In this document: piece by piece, positions 7,220 through 13,909 of the stretch
How positions within the stretch are numbered: position 1 is the first letter of the stretch
Layout of the letters: the number at the start of each line of letters is the position of its first letter
Assembly (NCBI GenBank): GCA_904502175.1
Contig: CAJGDU010000016.1
Coordinates: 1 to 14,865 of the forward strand
Length of the DNA: 14,865 nt
From: Clostridiaceae bacterium
GTDB taxonomy: Bacteria; Bacillota; Clostridia; Oscillospirales; Acutalibacteraceae
Reading direction: 5' to 3'
The notes under the pieces: generated by a model
Database searches by the model: none
Seen by the model: the letters and a program-made list of their open reading frames with translations, nothing else
What the model was told of the DNA's origin: nothing
Translations under genes and position numbers: made by a program

Positions 7220-8074
7220 GTGGACAAAAAACTGAAGCGAGAACTGGAAATGCAGGCCGTTCGCATTCGCATGGATGTCATTACTGGCACGTTCCACGCG
7301 AAGTCCGGACACCCGGGCGGTTCGCTTTCCGTCTCGGACATCATGGCGTACCTGTATTTTTACAAAATGAATGTGGACCCCGAAAACCCGGACTGGGAGA
7401 AGCGGGACCGTTTTGTCCTGTCGAAGGGCCATACCGCCCCGGCGCTCTACGGTGCCCTGGCGCAGAAAGGCTTTTTCCCGGAGTCTGAGATCGAGCGTCT
7501 GCGCAAACCCGACTCCTTCCTGCAGGGCCACCCGAGTCTTCGCATGACTCCCGGTGTCGACATGAGCACCGGTTCCCTCGGCCAGGGCATCTCTGTCGCG
7601 GTGGGCATGGCCCTCGGCGCGAAACTGGCCGGCGACGACTACAAGGTCTACACGGTCCTCGGAGACGGGGAAGTCCAGGAAGGTCAGGTCTGGGAGGCGG
7701 CCATGTTTGCCGCCGCCAAGAAACTCGACAACCTCATTGCCGTGGTCGACAACAACAACCTGCAGATCGACGGCACCCTCGAGGAAGTCAACTCACCCTA
7801 TCCCATCGACGAGAAGTTCGCAGCGTTCGGCTGGAACGTCGTCAACTGCGACGGCAACGACCTCGATGAGATCGATGCCGCGTTCACCGCTGCGGAGCAG
7901 CACAACGGAAAGCCCTCCGTGATCATCGCGAAGACCATCAAGGGCAAAGGCGTTTCCTTCATGGAAGACCAGGTGGGATGGCACGGCAAAGCACCCAAAC
8001 AGGAAGAATACGATCAGGCAATGAAAGAATTGCAGGACCGCCTGTCCGAACTCGAGACGGCGGCCGCAGAATAA
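7220..8074 (+). CDS. tkt: Transketolase, N-terminal (TPP-binding) subunit
   Basis: First half of a split transketolase, which moves two-carbon units between sugar phosphates in the non-oxidative pentose phosphate pathway. The 284-aa protein has AKSGHPGGSLS (28-38), FVLSKGHTAPALYG (65-78), MSTGSLGQGISVAVGMA and the thiamine diphosphate/Mg motif GDGEVQEG (148-155) ending in DNNNLQIDG (177-185). The start is GTG 7220 with GGAGGG 7 nt upstream. The partner half follows after 13 nt, so the two are made together as the holoenzyme. Split transketolases are common in Clostridia and Archaea. A role in another TPP enzyme is unlikely given the SKGH and GHPSLRMTPG blocks. Confidence 0.95.
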   Translation: MDKKLKRELEMQAVRIRMDVITGTFHAKSGHPGGSLSVSDIMAYLYFYKMNVDPENPDWEKRDRFVLSKGHTAPALYGALAQKGFFPESEIERLRKPDSFLQGHPSLRMTPGVDMSTGSLGQGISVAVGMALGAKLAGDDYKVYTVLGDGEVQEGQVWEAAMFAAAKKLDNLIAVVDNNNLQIDGTLEEVNSPYPIDEKFAAFGWNVVNCDGNDLDEIDAAFTAAEQHNGKPSVIIAKTIKGKGVSFMEDQVGWHGKAPKQEEYDQAMKELQDRLSELETAAAE

Positions 8075-8087
8075 GGAGGGGAGAGAC

Positions 8088-9032
8088 ATGGCAGATATCA
8101 TTACGAAAGCCACCCGCATCGGGTATGCAGAAGGTCTCCTCTATCTGGGAGAAACCGACGAAAAAGTCATCGTCATGGACGCCGACCTCGCCGGCGCCAC
8201 CCAGACCGCGAAGTTCAAGGCACAGTACCCCGACCGGTTCTTCAACAGCGGCATCGCGGAGCAGAACATGATCGGCGTCGCCTCCGGACTGAGCCTCACC
8301 GGCTATACCGTGTTCGCGAGCTCCTTTGCGATGTTCGCCACCGGCAGAGCGTTTGAACAGATCCGCAACTCGGTGGGCTATCCCCACCTCAACGTCAAGA
8401 TCGGCGCCACCCATGCCGGCATCTCCGTCGGAGAGGACGGCGCGTCCCATCAGTGCAACGAGGACATCGCCCTCATGCGCTCCATCCCCGGCATGACCAT
8501 CATCAATCCCGCGGACGCTGTGGAGGCGAAGGCCGCCACCATTGCCGCAGCCAAGTATGAAGGCCCGGTCTATCTCCGGTTCGGCCGCCTCGCCGTCCCG
8601 GTCATCTTCGGCGATGACTACGAGTTCGAGTGGGGCAAAGGCCAGGTCCTGGTCGAAGGAGACGACGTCGCCATCTTCGCCACCGGCCTCATGGTCAACG
8701 AAGCCCTCATGGCGGCAGAACAGCTGAAGAACGAAGGCATCTCCGCCCGCGTCATCAACATCCACACCATCAAGCCCCTCGATGAGGAGCTGGTCGTCAA
8801 GGCGGCCAGAGAGTGCGGCTGTGTCGTCACCGCGGAAGAGCACAATATCATCGGCGGCCTCGGCAGCGCGGTCTGCGAGACCCTCTCCGAGAACTGCCCG
8901 ACCCCGGTGGTCCGCGTCGGCGTGAACGACGAGTTCGGACGCTCCGGCCCGGCCGTGGAACTGCTCCATCTGTTCGGCCTCGATGCCGCCCACATCGTCG
9001 AGTCCGCCAGGAAGGCCATCTCCCTGAAATAA
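8088..9032 (+). CDS. tkt: Transketolase, C-terminal (Pyr and C-terminal domain) subunit
   Basis: Second half of the split transketolase. Residues about 3-165 form the pyrimidine-binding domain with RFFNSGIAEQNMIGVASGLS; Glu58 in GIAEQ is the glutamate that activates the TPP aminopyrimidine ring. IGATHAGISVGEDGASHQCN and RSIPGMTIINPAD follow. Residues about 188-305 are the regulatory-type C-terminal domain. The 314-aa length is normal for the split form. A very strong RBS (AAGGAGGGG) lies 6 nt before the ATG. It is the last gene of the long + strand operon and is followed within about 20 nt by a strong terminator. The related DXS enzymes are one polypeptide, so DXS is unlikely. Confidence 0.95.
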   Translation: MADIITKATRIGYAEGLLYLGETDEKVIVMDADLAGATQTAKFKAQYPDRFFNSGIAEQNMIGVASGLSLTGYTVFASSFAMFATGRAFEQIRNSVGYPHLNVKIGATHAGISVGEDGASHQCNEDIALMRSIPGMTIINPADAVEAKAATIAAAKYEGPVYLRFGRLAVPVIFGDDYEFEWGKGQVLVEGDDVAIFATGLMVNEALMAAEQLKNEGISARVINIHTIKPLDEELVVKAARECGCVVTAEEHNIIGGLGSAVCETLSENCPTPVVRVGVNDEFGRSGPAVELLHLFGLDAAHIVESARKAISLK

Positions 9033-9050
9033 ACCGTTCAGAAACCCCAA

Positions 9051-9079
9051 AAGCCCCGTACGAGAGTACGGGGCTTTTT
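9051..9079 (+). terminator. Rho-independent terminator after transketolase
   Basis: AAGCCCCGTAC (9051-9061), loop GAGA, and GTACGGGGCTT (9066-9076) form a perfect 11-bp GC-rich stem. It is followed by a T-run ending at 9079. It closes the housekeeping operon and separates it from the dehydratase unit. A short A-run before the stem may give weak activity on the other strand. Confidence 0.93.
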
Positions 9080-9103
9080 CTGTTAAGAATCTACAGACAC
9101 TAG

Positions 9104-9119
9104 TGTAACAAAAGTTACA
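9104..9119. promoter_or_regulatory. Perfect palindromic operator candidate TGTAAC-AAAA-GTTACA
   Basis: A 6-4-6 perfect inverted repeat lies between the terminator and the TATAAT box of the dehydratase operon. Its centre is about 52 nt before the predicted transcription start. The arrangement resembles binding sites of CRP/FNR-family dimers. An overlapping perfect 10-bp palindrome, ACACTAGTGT, lies at 9097-9106. The regulator is not identified. Confidence 0.5.
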
Positions 9120-9128
9120 TTTGATTGC

Positions 9129-9157
9129 TTTTTTGCGGGCGAGATGCTTTCTATAAT
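9129..9157 (+). promoter_or_regulatory. Promoter of the dehydratase operon (strong -10, poor -35)
   Basis: TATAAT at 9152-9157 is a perfect -10. At 17-nt spacing the -35 position is TTTTTT (9129-9134), a poor match, which suggests dependence on an activator such as one binding the palindrome just upstream. The predicted start near 9164 gives a leader of about 60 nt. That leader carries a small hairpin (CGGCA-GGA-TGCCG, 9185-9197). Confidence 0.55.
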
Positions 9158-9209
9158 GAAATCGGGTAATTGTGTATTCTTCGACGGCAGGATGCCGCCG
9201 AACTGTTTT

Positions 9210-9217
9210 GGAGGTGA
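9210..9217 (+). promoter_or_regulatory. RBS that decides the start of the first dehydratase subunit
   Basis: GGAGGTGA, a near-perfect Shine-Dalgarno, lies 7 nt before ATG 9225. The longer in-frame start at 9144 precedes the -10 box and would not be on the transcript. Confidence 0.8.
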
Positions 9218-9224
9218 GCACAGG

Positions 9225-10433
9225 ATGCATGATTTGAAGCACATACTCTATTTCGAGACTCTGTTGGATGAGCCCGCCAACGAGCTGGTCAAACAGGCAG
9301 TGGAAGACGGCGATACAGCGCTCGGATACAACTGCTACTACATTCCGGAGACCCTGCTGAATCTGCCGGGAAGCTTCTCCTCGAGGCTGCGTGCCCCGCA
9401 CTGTGAAGCGACTCCCATCGGTGACTATTATCTCACCAATCGAAACTGTCCTTATACCCGCGCGATCCTCGAACGCGCCATCGAGGGTAGTTACAACTAT
9501 CTCTCCGCGCTGTTCGGCGCGGAGGCCTGTTCCGCGATGGAGCGGATGGAAGAACACTTTGAGACGATCAAACCGGTCAAGCACGACCCCTTCGTCACAT
9601 CCATCATCGACGCTCCGCTGAAGTCGGATCAGGCGGCCCTCAACTATTACAAAAAAGAACTGCAGGACAAGGTCCTCGCGAACCTGAAGGTGCTGGGGAT
9701 CGACACGTCGGATGACGCCCTGCGGGCGGCGATCGACGACCACAACGAAGTCAGCCGCATCATCACGGAGATCGGGGACTTCCGCAAGCTGGACAACCCG
9801 ACGGTCACCGGCTATGAGTTCCATCTCATCCAGCTGGTCAGTGAGGTCTGTCCGCACCGTCTCATCCTGCCCTATCTCCGGGAGACCCTGGAGGAGATCC
9901 AGAACCGCGAACCCGACCCTTCGCCGGCATTCCGCGCCCGTGTCATCGTGTGCGGCTCCGAGATCGACGACCCGGAGTTCACCAAGCTTCTGGAATTCTG
10001 CGGCGCCCGCGTCGTGGGAGACCGGTACTGTTTCGGCTCCAAACCAAGCAGAGAGCAGATCGAGATCCTGGACGGAGAATCGCCCTTCGACGCGATCTGC
10101 CGCCACTATCTGGAGACCAATCTCTGTCCCCGGTTCATGGCCGAGGAGAAAATCGATCAGCGCACAGACGTGCTGGAGGCCATGGTCGAAGAATACAAGG
10201 CCGACGGCATCGTCGTGGAGAGCATGAAATTCTGTGAGTTCTGGAGCTATGAAAAGGTTCTGGCCTCCCATATCCTGTCGAATGAACGGGGCATCCCGAC
10301 CTGTCAGATCGAAAAAGACTACACCCTGACAGGCGCCGGACAGCTGCGGACCCGGTTCCAGGCCTTCGTCGAAGGACTGGAAATCAAAAAGATCGAAACG
10401 GCCGGAGCAAAAGGGAAGGGGGCGTCCTCATGA
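9225..10433 (+). CDS. 2-hydroxyacyl-CoA dehydratase family protein, smaller subunit (HgdB/BadD-like)
   Basis: A 402-aa member of the family that includes 2-hydroxyacyl-CoA dehydratases and class I benzoyl-CoA reductases. These Fe-S proteins use a ketyl-radical or low-potential electron mechanism. Family landmarks are GYNCYYIPETLL (34-45), NRNCPYTRAI (72-81), ACSAMERM (101-108), VIVCGSEIDDPEF (240-252), CGARVVGDRYCFGSKP (259-274), DGIVVESMKFCEFW (327-340), and GIPTCQIEKDYT followed by GQLRTRFQAFVEGL. Cys75, Cys102 and Cys337 are the best candidates for [4Fe-4S] ligands by position. Twelve cysteines in all is rich for this length. Its stop overlaps the next start (ATGA), implying a stoichiometric complex. 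The substrate is unknown: no CoA-transferase, activator or acyl-CoA dehydrogenase lies beside it. An alternative is a double-cubane-type reductase of the same superfamily. Confidence 0.85.
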   Translation: MHDLKHILYFETLLDEPANELVKQAVEDGDTALGYNCYYIPETLLNLPGSFSSRLRAPHCEATPIGDYYLTNRNCPYTRAILERAIEGSYNYLSALFGAEACSAMERMEEHFETIKPVKHDPFVTSIIDAPLKSDQAALNYYKKELQDKVLANLKVLGIDTSDDALRAAIDDHNEVSRIITEIGDFRKLDNPTVTGYEFHLIQLVSEVCPHRLILPYLRETLEEIQNREPDPSPAFRARVIVCGSEIDDPEFTKLLEFCGARVVGDRYCFGSKPSREQIEILDGESPFDAICRHYLETNLCPRFMAEEKIDQRTDVLEAMVEEYKADGIVVESMKFCEFWSYEKVLASHILSNERGIPTCQIEKDYTLTGAGQLRTRFQAFVEGLEIKKIETAGAKGKGASS

Positions 10434-12043
10434 AAAAAGAACTCATCGCTTTTATCGATCAGAAACTGCAAAAGTATGACCCCGTCTGGATGGCGGAAAA
10501 CGGCGTCGGCGGACAGCGTTCCCGCTACCGTGACGACGGGACCGGCATTGCCCGGTATCGCGAATGGCGCGGCGTGGAAGACACGTTCCAGGACTACAAG
10601 GCCTGGCTGAAGAACGTCGGCTATATGGGTGCCATGGTGGCGAAAGACCCCGTAAAAATCATGAAAGGCATCTGGGAATACCGCTGGATGGGTTCCTTCC
10701 TCGGCTCCTTCGCCTTTGTCGACCGCATCTTCGAAGGCTACCGGGGCAGAGAGCTGGATATCGCCAACATCCACGGCAACGCCATCGTCCGCATCCTCAC
10801 CCTGCGCATCGGCCTCATCCTGCACAACGACAAGCGCCTCGGCGGCGGTGAGATGACCGACAAAATGATCGGTCTCGACGAGACCATCCCACCGCTCTTT
10901 ACCGCGGGGTTCCCGACCCTCAACGCGGAGCCCATGCAGACCATGCCGGAGTTCGTGGTCTGTGACGTCGACCAGCATCTGGATCCGTATTACATCGACG
11001 TCGCTGAGTCCTACGGCCTTGCGCCGGACGTCTGCTCCCGCTGCTCGGCGGAGACCGGTGTTGCCATCGACGACGCCTTCCCGGTGTTCGGCAAACTGGT
11101 GCTCTCGACCAACCAGCCCTGCAACGCGTCGGAAGCTACATCCATGTTCCAGCGTCGCCGCTTCAACAGCAAGGGCATCGAGGACTATCCCTTCGTTTTT
11201 GCCATGCAGCACAACACGAAGAACGGCAACGACTATTCGAAGGAAGAGCTGCGCCAGGCCATCAAGAAAATCGAAGATGTCTACGGCGTGAAATACGACT
11301 GGGACGCCCTGTTCAAGGCGGCCAAAAACATGAACCATCAGAACCAGATCGAGCTGGAGAAATGGGAACTGTTCGCCACCCCGTACTCGCCGCTTTCCGG
11401 CATCAGTGAATCGCTCTACAAACTGGTGGAATGGGCGCTGGTCAACGGCCACGACGCCTACTTCAACGAGGTCGATGACAAGGTCATCGAGATCCTGCGC
11501 CAGTCCGTCCGGGACCAGTACCTGCCTTACAAGGGCAAGACCCGGCACAGAGCGTTCCTCTGGGGCCCCTCGGCGATGTACTACACCGATTTCCCGACCT
11601 GGACCCAGAACTGCTGGGGCATCAACATCGTCCTCAACATGGACTCGACCATGGGTCACAACATGATCGATACAGAGGACCCGGAGAAGGCCCTGGAAGA
11701 CCTCGCCAAGTTCTCGGAAAAGGGCGTTATGCGTCACCACGCCGTCGGCGGCTGGGACAACGTCAACGCCGTCTGGGAATGGGCGGCCAAGCTCAACTGC
11801 GACATGGTCATCTGTAACGACAACGTGGCCTGCAAGGGCATGAACGGCGTCCACGCGCTGCTGGAAGAGCAGGCGGCCGCCTTCGGCTTCCACTTCATGT
11901 TCCTGCCCCACGACCTGGAAGACTGCCGGACCATTCCGCGCAAAGAGATCCGCAAAGCGGTCAACGACTACATGTCCATCGTCATGGGGGAGGAACCCCT
12001 CGACGCGACCCTCGTGGACTTCGACGACGCGGAAGCCTGGTAA
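10430..12043 (+). CDS. 2-hydroxyacyl-CoA dehydratase family protein, large subunit (HgdA-like, long N-terminus)
   Basis: A 537-aa partner of the preceding subunit, longer than characterised family members, which I recall as about 370-480 aa. Residues 1-170 have no motif I recognise. Residues 174-235 carry the first family part (FVVCDVDQHLDPYYID, PDVCSRCSAETG, NQPCNASEAT). Residues 240-370 are a helical insert-like middle. The C-terminal domain has HRAFLWGPSAMYY, LNCDMVICNDNVACKGMNG, and LPHDLEDCRTIPRKEIRKAV, matching the family's final helix pattern. Cys205 (or Cys202), Cys231 and Cys468 are the likely Fe-S ligands. The start ATG 10430 overlaps the upstream TGA and has AAGGGGG 7 nt upstream. 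The cofactor is expected to need an ATP-dependent activator encoded elsewhere. Dehydratase versus reductase activity cannot be decided here. Confidence 0.8.
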   Translation: MKKELIAFIDQKLQKYDPVWMAENGVGGQRSRYRDDGTGIARYREWRGVEDTFQDYKAWLKNVGYMGAMVAKDPVKIMKGIWEYRWMGSFLGSFAFVDRIFEGYRGRELDIANIHGNAIVRILTLRIGLILHNDKRLGGGEMTDKMIGLDETIPPLFTAGFPTLNAEPMQTMPEFVVCDVDQHLDPYYIDVAESYGLAPDVCSRCSAETGVAIDDAFPVFGKLVLSTNQPCNASEATSMFQRRRFNSKGIEDYPFVFAMQHNTKNGNDYSKEELRQAIKKIEDVYGVKYDWDALFKAAKNMNHQNQIELEKWELFATPYSPLSGISESLYKLVEWALVNGHDAYFNEVDDKVIEILRQSVRDQYLPYKGKTRHRAFLWGPSAMYYTDFPTWTQNCWGINIVLNMDSTMGHNMIDTEDPEKALEDLAKFSEKGVMRHHAVGGWDNVNAVWEWAAKLNCDMVICNDNVACKGMNGVHALLEEQAAAFGFHFMFLPHDLEDCRTIPRKEIRKAVNDYMSIVMGEEPLDATLVDFDDAEAW

Positions 12044-12058
12044 GAGAGGAGACGAACG

Positions 12059-12241
12059 ATGAAAAAACTGTTTTCAATGATCATCAAACTGATCAGGACC
12101 GCGGTCATCGCCGGTGTGGTGGGGTTCGTGCTCACCTTTACCATCTACATGACCAACGCGGAAAACAAACTCATTTACTTCGTGGTACGTCCCTTCCTGA
12201 CCAAGCATTACGACAAGCAGGCCCGGGACAGACGCATCTGA
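12059..12241 (+). CDS. 60-aa single-pass membrane peptide of the dehydratase operon, unknown function
   Basis: A small protein beginning MKKLFSMIIKLIRTAVIAGV. Residues 12-32 form one clear transmembrane helix. The C-terminal half (NKLIYFVVRPFLTKHYD, then a KQARDRRI-type basic end) is amphipathic and basic. It lies 15 nt after the large dehydratase subunit, has AGGAGA 6 nt before the ATG, and ends just before the shared terminator, so it is surely in the same transcript. I recognise no family. No lipobox and no signal-peptidase cleavage site are evident. A role as membrane tether or stabiliser of the dehydratase complex is speculation. Real translation is supported by RBS, operon position and codon use. 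Confidence 0.7.
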   Translation: MKKLFSMIIKLIRTAVIAGVVGFVLTFTIYMTNAENKLIYFVVRPFLTKHYDKQARDRRI

Positions 12242-12248
12242 AGAAAAG

Positions 12249-12281
12249 AAAAAAGACTCGGCATTTGCCGAGTCTTTTTTT
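12249..12281. terminator. Bidirectional terminator shared by the dehydratase operon and tRNA-Pro
   Basis: AGACTCGGC (12254-12262), loop ATTT, and GCCGAGTCT (12267-12275) form a 9-bp stem. An A-run precedes it and a T-run follows, so a U-tract is made on either strand. It ends the + strand operon and the minus-strand tRNA transcript. Confidence 0.9.
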
Positions 12282-12282
12282 A

Positions 12283-12359
12283 TGGTCGGAGTGTCGGGAT
12301 TTGAACCCGAGGCCTCTTGCTCCCGAAGCAAGCGCGATACCAAACTTCGCCACACCCCG
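12283..12359 (-). tRNA. tRNA-Pro (anticodon CGG), CCA encoded
   Basis: Complete cloverleaf on the minus strand. The acceptor stem is CGGGGTG with CACTCCG (one G-T wobble). The D stem is GCGA/TCGC with a 9-nt loop containing GG. The anticodon stem CTTGC/GCAAG holds the loop TTCGGGA, giving anticodon CGG at 12323-12325, which reads CCG proline codons. The variable loop is 5 nt, and the T arm has loop TTCAAAT. The C1-G72 pair and A73 discriminator are typical bacterial proline identity elements. The CCA end is encoded at 12283-12285. Confidence 0.97.
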
Positions 12360-12375
12360 TAGTGCAACGGTCATA

Positions 12376-12404
12376 ATTATACGGGAAATGTGGCGTAAAA
12401 TCAA
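12376..12404 (-). promoter_or_regulatory. Promoter of tRNA-Pro
   Basis: On the minus strand TTGATT (12399-12404), a 17-nt spacer, and a perfect TATAAT (12376-12381) precede the tRNA. The -10 ends 16 nt before the mature 5' end, leaving a leader of about 9 nt for RNase P removal. It begins only 9 nt past the nhaC stop codon. Confidence 0.8.
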
Positions 12405-12412
12405 GGTCTTTT

Positions 12413-13741
12413 TTACGACTTCTTCTTGAGTGACTTGCCGTTCAGCAGGATGGAACCGATGACGCAGATGCCGAGCAGGTACGGGTAGTAGAGGTAGGGC
12501 ATCATGGAGACGCTGGAGATGCCCGCAAGGCCCGCTGCCACCAGCAGCTGGGCGCCGTACGGGATGATGCCCTGGAACACGCAGGAGACCGTATCGAGGA
12601 TGGAAGCGGTCTTCTTTGGCTCGATGCCGTACTCCTCGGAGATCTCTTTGGCGATGGGCCCCGCAAGGACGATGGTGACGGTGTTGTTGGCCGTGGCGAT
12701 GTCGAGCAGACCGGTGAGGCCGGCGATGCCGAACATGCCGCCCTTCTGACCCTTCGCCGTCTTCTGGATGAAGGAGAGGATGGCCTCAAAGCCTCCGTTC
12801 GCCTTCATGAGCGCGCCGATGGATGCCACCAGCAGGGTGACGATGATGGTCTCGAACATGCCGGAGAGACCGTCTCCCATGGCGGTGAGGGCGGTGGTGA
12901 AGGTCAGGGAATGGGTGAACAGGCCGACCAGGAAGAACAGGACCGTGCCGCCGCCGAGGACGAAGAACACGTTCATGCCGCAGAGGGCGGCGATGAGCAC
13001 GATGAAGTACGGGATGGCCTGGAAGATGTTGTAGTCGAAGTGACCGAGGTCGGTGGGCCGGTTGCCCAGAAGATAGATGATGAACAGGGTGGTCAGCGCC
13101 GCCGGCAGGGCGATGCGGAAGTTCGTTTTGAACTTGTCCCTCATATCGACGCCCTGGGTCTTGGTGGCCGCAATGGTGGTGTCGGAGATGAAGGAGAGGT
13201 TGTCGCCGAACATGGCGCCGCCGAGGACGATGCCGGCGCAGTAGGGGATGCTGAGCCCCGCGCTCTCCGCGAGGGAGACCGCCACCGGGACGAGGACCGT
13301 CACGGTGCCGACGCTCGTACCCATGGACATGGAGATGAGGCTCGCGATGACGAACATGCCGGGGACGGCCAGGCTGCCGGGCAGGAGTTCGAGCAGGAAG
13401 TTGGCGGTGCTGGCCGCGCCGCCCGCCGCCTTCGCGATGCCGCCGAACATGCCGGCGAACAGGAAGATGAAGATCATGATGGTGATGTTGTCATCGCCGA
13501 TGCCCTTCGCGCAGAGGTGGATCTTCTGGTCGAAGTTCCGCTTGCGGTCCTGGGCCATGGCGGTGATCCAGGCCACGGTGAAGGCCAGGACGACCGACAT
13601 GATATAGAAGCCCATCTGCCCCTCGATGGGGTGGATGTACTCGAAGAAAATGCCGATGCCGAGATAGAGAACGAGGAAGACGAGGATGGGCAGCAGTGCC
13701 TTGCCGTTCGCCTTCGGTTTTTCGGTGGGAAGATGATCCAT
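12413..13741 (-). CDS. nhaC: NhaC-family Na+/H+ antiporter
   Basis: A 442-aa polytopic membrane protein of the NhaC superfamily. These carriers exchange Na+ for H+; relatives such as MleN also exchange organic acids. There are about ten to twelve hydrophobic segments. The family signature GGAMFGDNLSFISDTTIAAT lies at 174-193, with MSMGTSVGTVTVLVPVAV before it. A second conserved half motif, LLDIATANNTVTIVLAGPIA, lies nearer the C-terminus. Start at 13741 is chosen because GGAGGG lies 7 nt upstream. An ORF beginning at 13798 adds 19 residues but has no RBS and crosses the predicted promoter. The terminal KKKS tail is cytoplasmic by the positive-inside rule. The transported anion or cation is not determined; a Na+/organic acid exchanger is the main alternative. 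Confidence 0.88.
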   Translation of the reverse strand: MDHLPTEKPKANGKALLPILVFLVLYLGIGIFFEYIHPIEGQMGFYIMSVVLAFTVAWITAMAQDRKRNFDQKIHLCAKGIGDDNITIMIFIFLFAGMFGGIAKAAGGAASTANFLLELLPGSLAVPGMFVIASLISMSMGTSVGTVTVLVPVAVSLAESAGLSIPYCAGIVLGGAMFGDNLSFISDTTIAATKTQGVDMRDKFKTNFRIALPAALTTLFIIYLLGNRPTDLGHFDYNIFQAIPYFIVLIAALCGMNVFFVLGGGTVLFFLVGLFTHSLTFTTALTAMGDGLSGMFETIIVTLLVASIGALMKANGGFEAILSFIQKTAKGQKGGMFGIAGLTGLLDIATANNTVTIVLAGPIAKEISEEYGIEPKKTASILDTVSCVFQGIIPYGAQLLVAAGLAGISSVSMMPYLYYPYLLGICVIGSILLNGKSLKKKS

Positions 13742-13748
13742 AAAAATA

Positions 13749-13754
13749 CCCTCC
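13749..13754 (-). promoter_or_regulatory. RBS that decides the nhaC start
   Basis: GGAGGG (minus strand) lies 7 nt before ATG 13741. Confidence 0.8.
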
Positions 13755-13777
13755 AGAATCAAGGAATGAACACTTAA

Positions 13778-13786
13778 ACTATAGCA
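13778..13786 (-). promoter_or_regulatory. Extended -10 promoter of nhaC
   Basis: On the minus strand TGCTATAGT forms an extended -10 (TGnTATAGT) with TATAGT at 13778-13783. No good -35 is seen at normal spacing. The leader before the RBS is short, about 20 nt. Confidence 0.45.
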
Positions 13787-13789
13787 CAA

Positions 13790-13805
13790 ATCGCCCAAAG
13801 GCGAT
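13790..13805. promoter_or_regulatory. Inverted repeat in the nhaC/lipase intergenic region
   Basis: ATCGCC (13790-13795), loop CAAA, and GGCGAT (13800-13805) form a perfect 6-bp inverted repeat just upstream of the extended -10 of nhaC. It could be an operator for a dimeric regulator. TTAATTAA, a further palindrome, lies at 13808-13815. Confidence 0.35.
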
Positions 13806-13831
13806 AGTTAATTAATACACAAAGTTTTTCA

Positions 13832-13861
13832 TTGCATAAGCTGTGTGTAAAGGTATACAAT
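13832..13861 (+). promoter_or_regulatory. Putative promoter of the lipase gene
   Basis: TTGCAT (13832-13837) and TACAAT (13856-13861) are separated by 18 nt. TATACA at 13854-13859 is an alternative -10. The -35 matches only partly. It would give a leader of about 40 nt before ATG 13910. Confidence 0.4.
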
Positions 13862-13909
13862 ACTTTCCGGATTGTTCGAACACTGAATATTTATGGAGGC
13901 GCATCATCA

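Noticed and set aside
9104..9119. Rex-type redox operator
   Set aside because: The half-site TGTAAC does not match the TTGTTAA/TTGTGAA pattern I know for Rex, so no regulator is named.
9144..9224. Longer N-terminus for the first dehydratase subunit
   Set aside because: The start precedes the TATAAT box and has no RBS, while ATG 9225 has an excellent one.
7959..10271. Very long minus-strand ORF (770 codons) across the transketolase C-subunit gene and the first dehydratase gene
   Set aside because: It is antisense to two well-recognised genes, crosses a terminator and a promoter, and encodes no recognisable domain. Long antisense frames are expected in GC-rich DNA with strong third-position bias.
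10319..11911. 530-codon minus-strand ORF under the large dehydratase subunit
   Set aside because: Composition is shadow-like, with no RBS logic and no family match. The + strand frame has clear family motifs.
12283..12359. tRNA-Pro as an integration site for a mobile element
   Set aside because: No integrase, repeated tRNA 3' end or composition shift was seen nearby.
12911..13777. 288-codon + strand ORF opposite nhaC
   Set aside because: Its sequence is a D/E/G/H-rich complement of membrane-protein codons; the minus strand carries the true antiporter.
13832..13909. TTG at 13832 as an earlier lipase start that might add a signal peptide
   Set aside because: The extension is not hydrophobic and has no RBS. 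ATG 13910 has GGAGG at good spacing.
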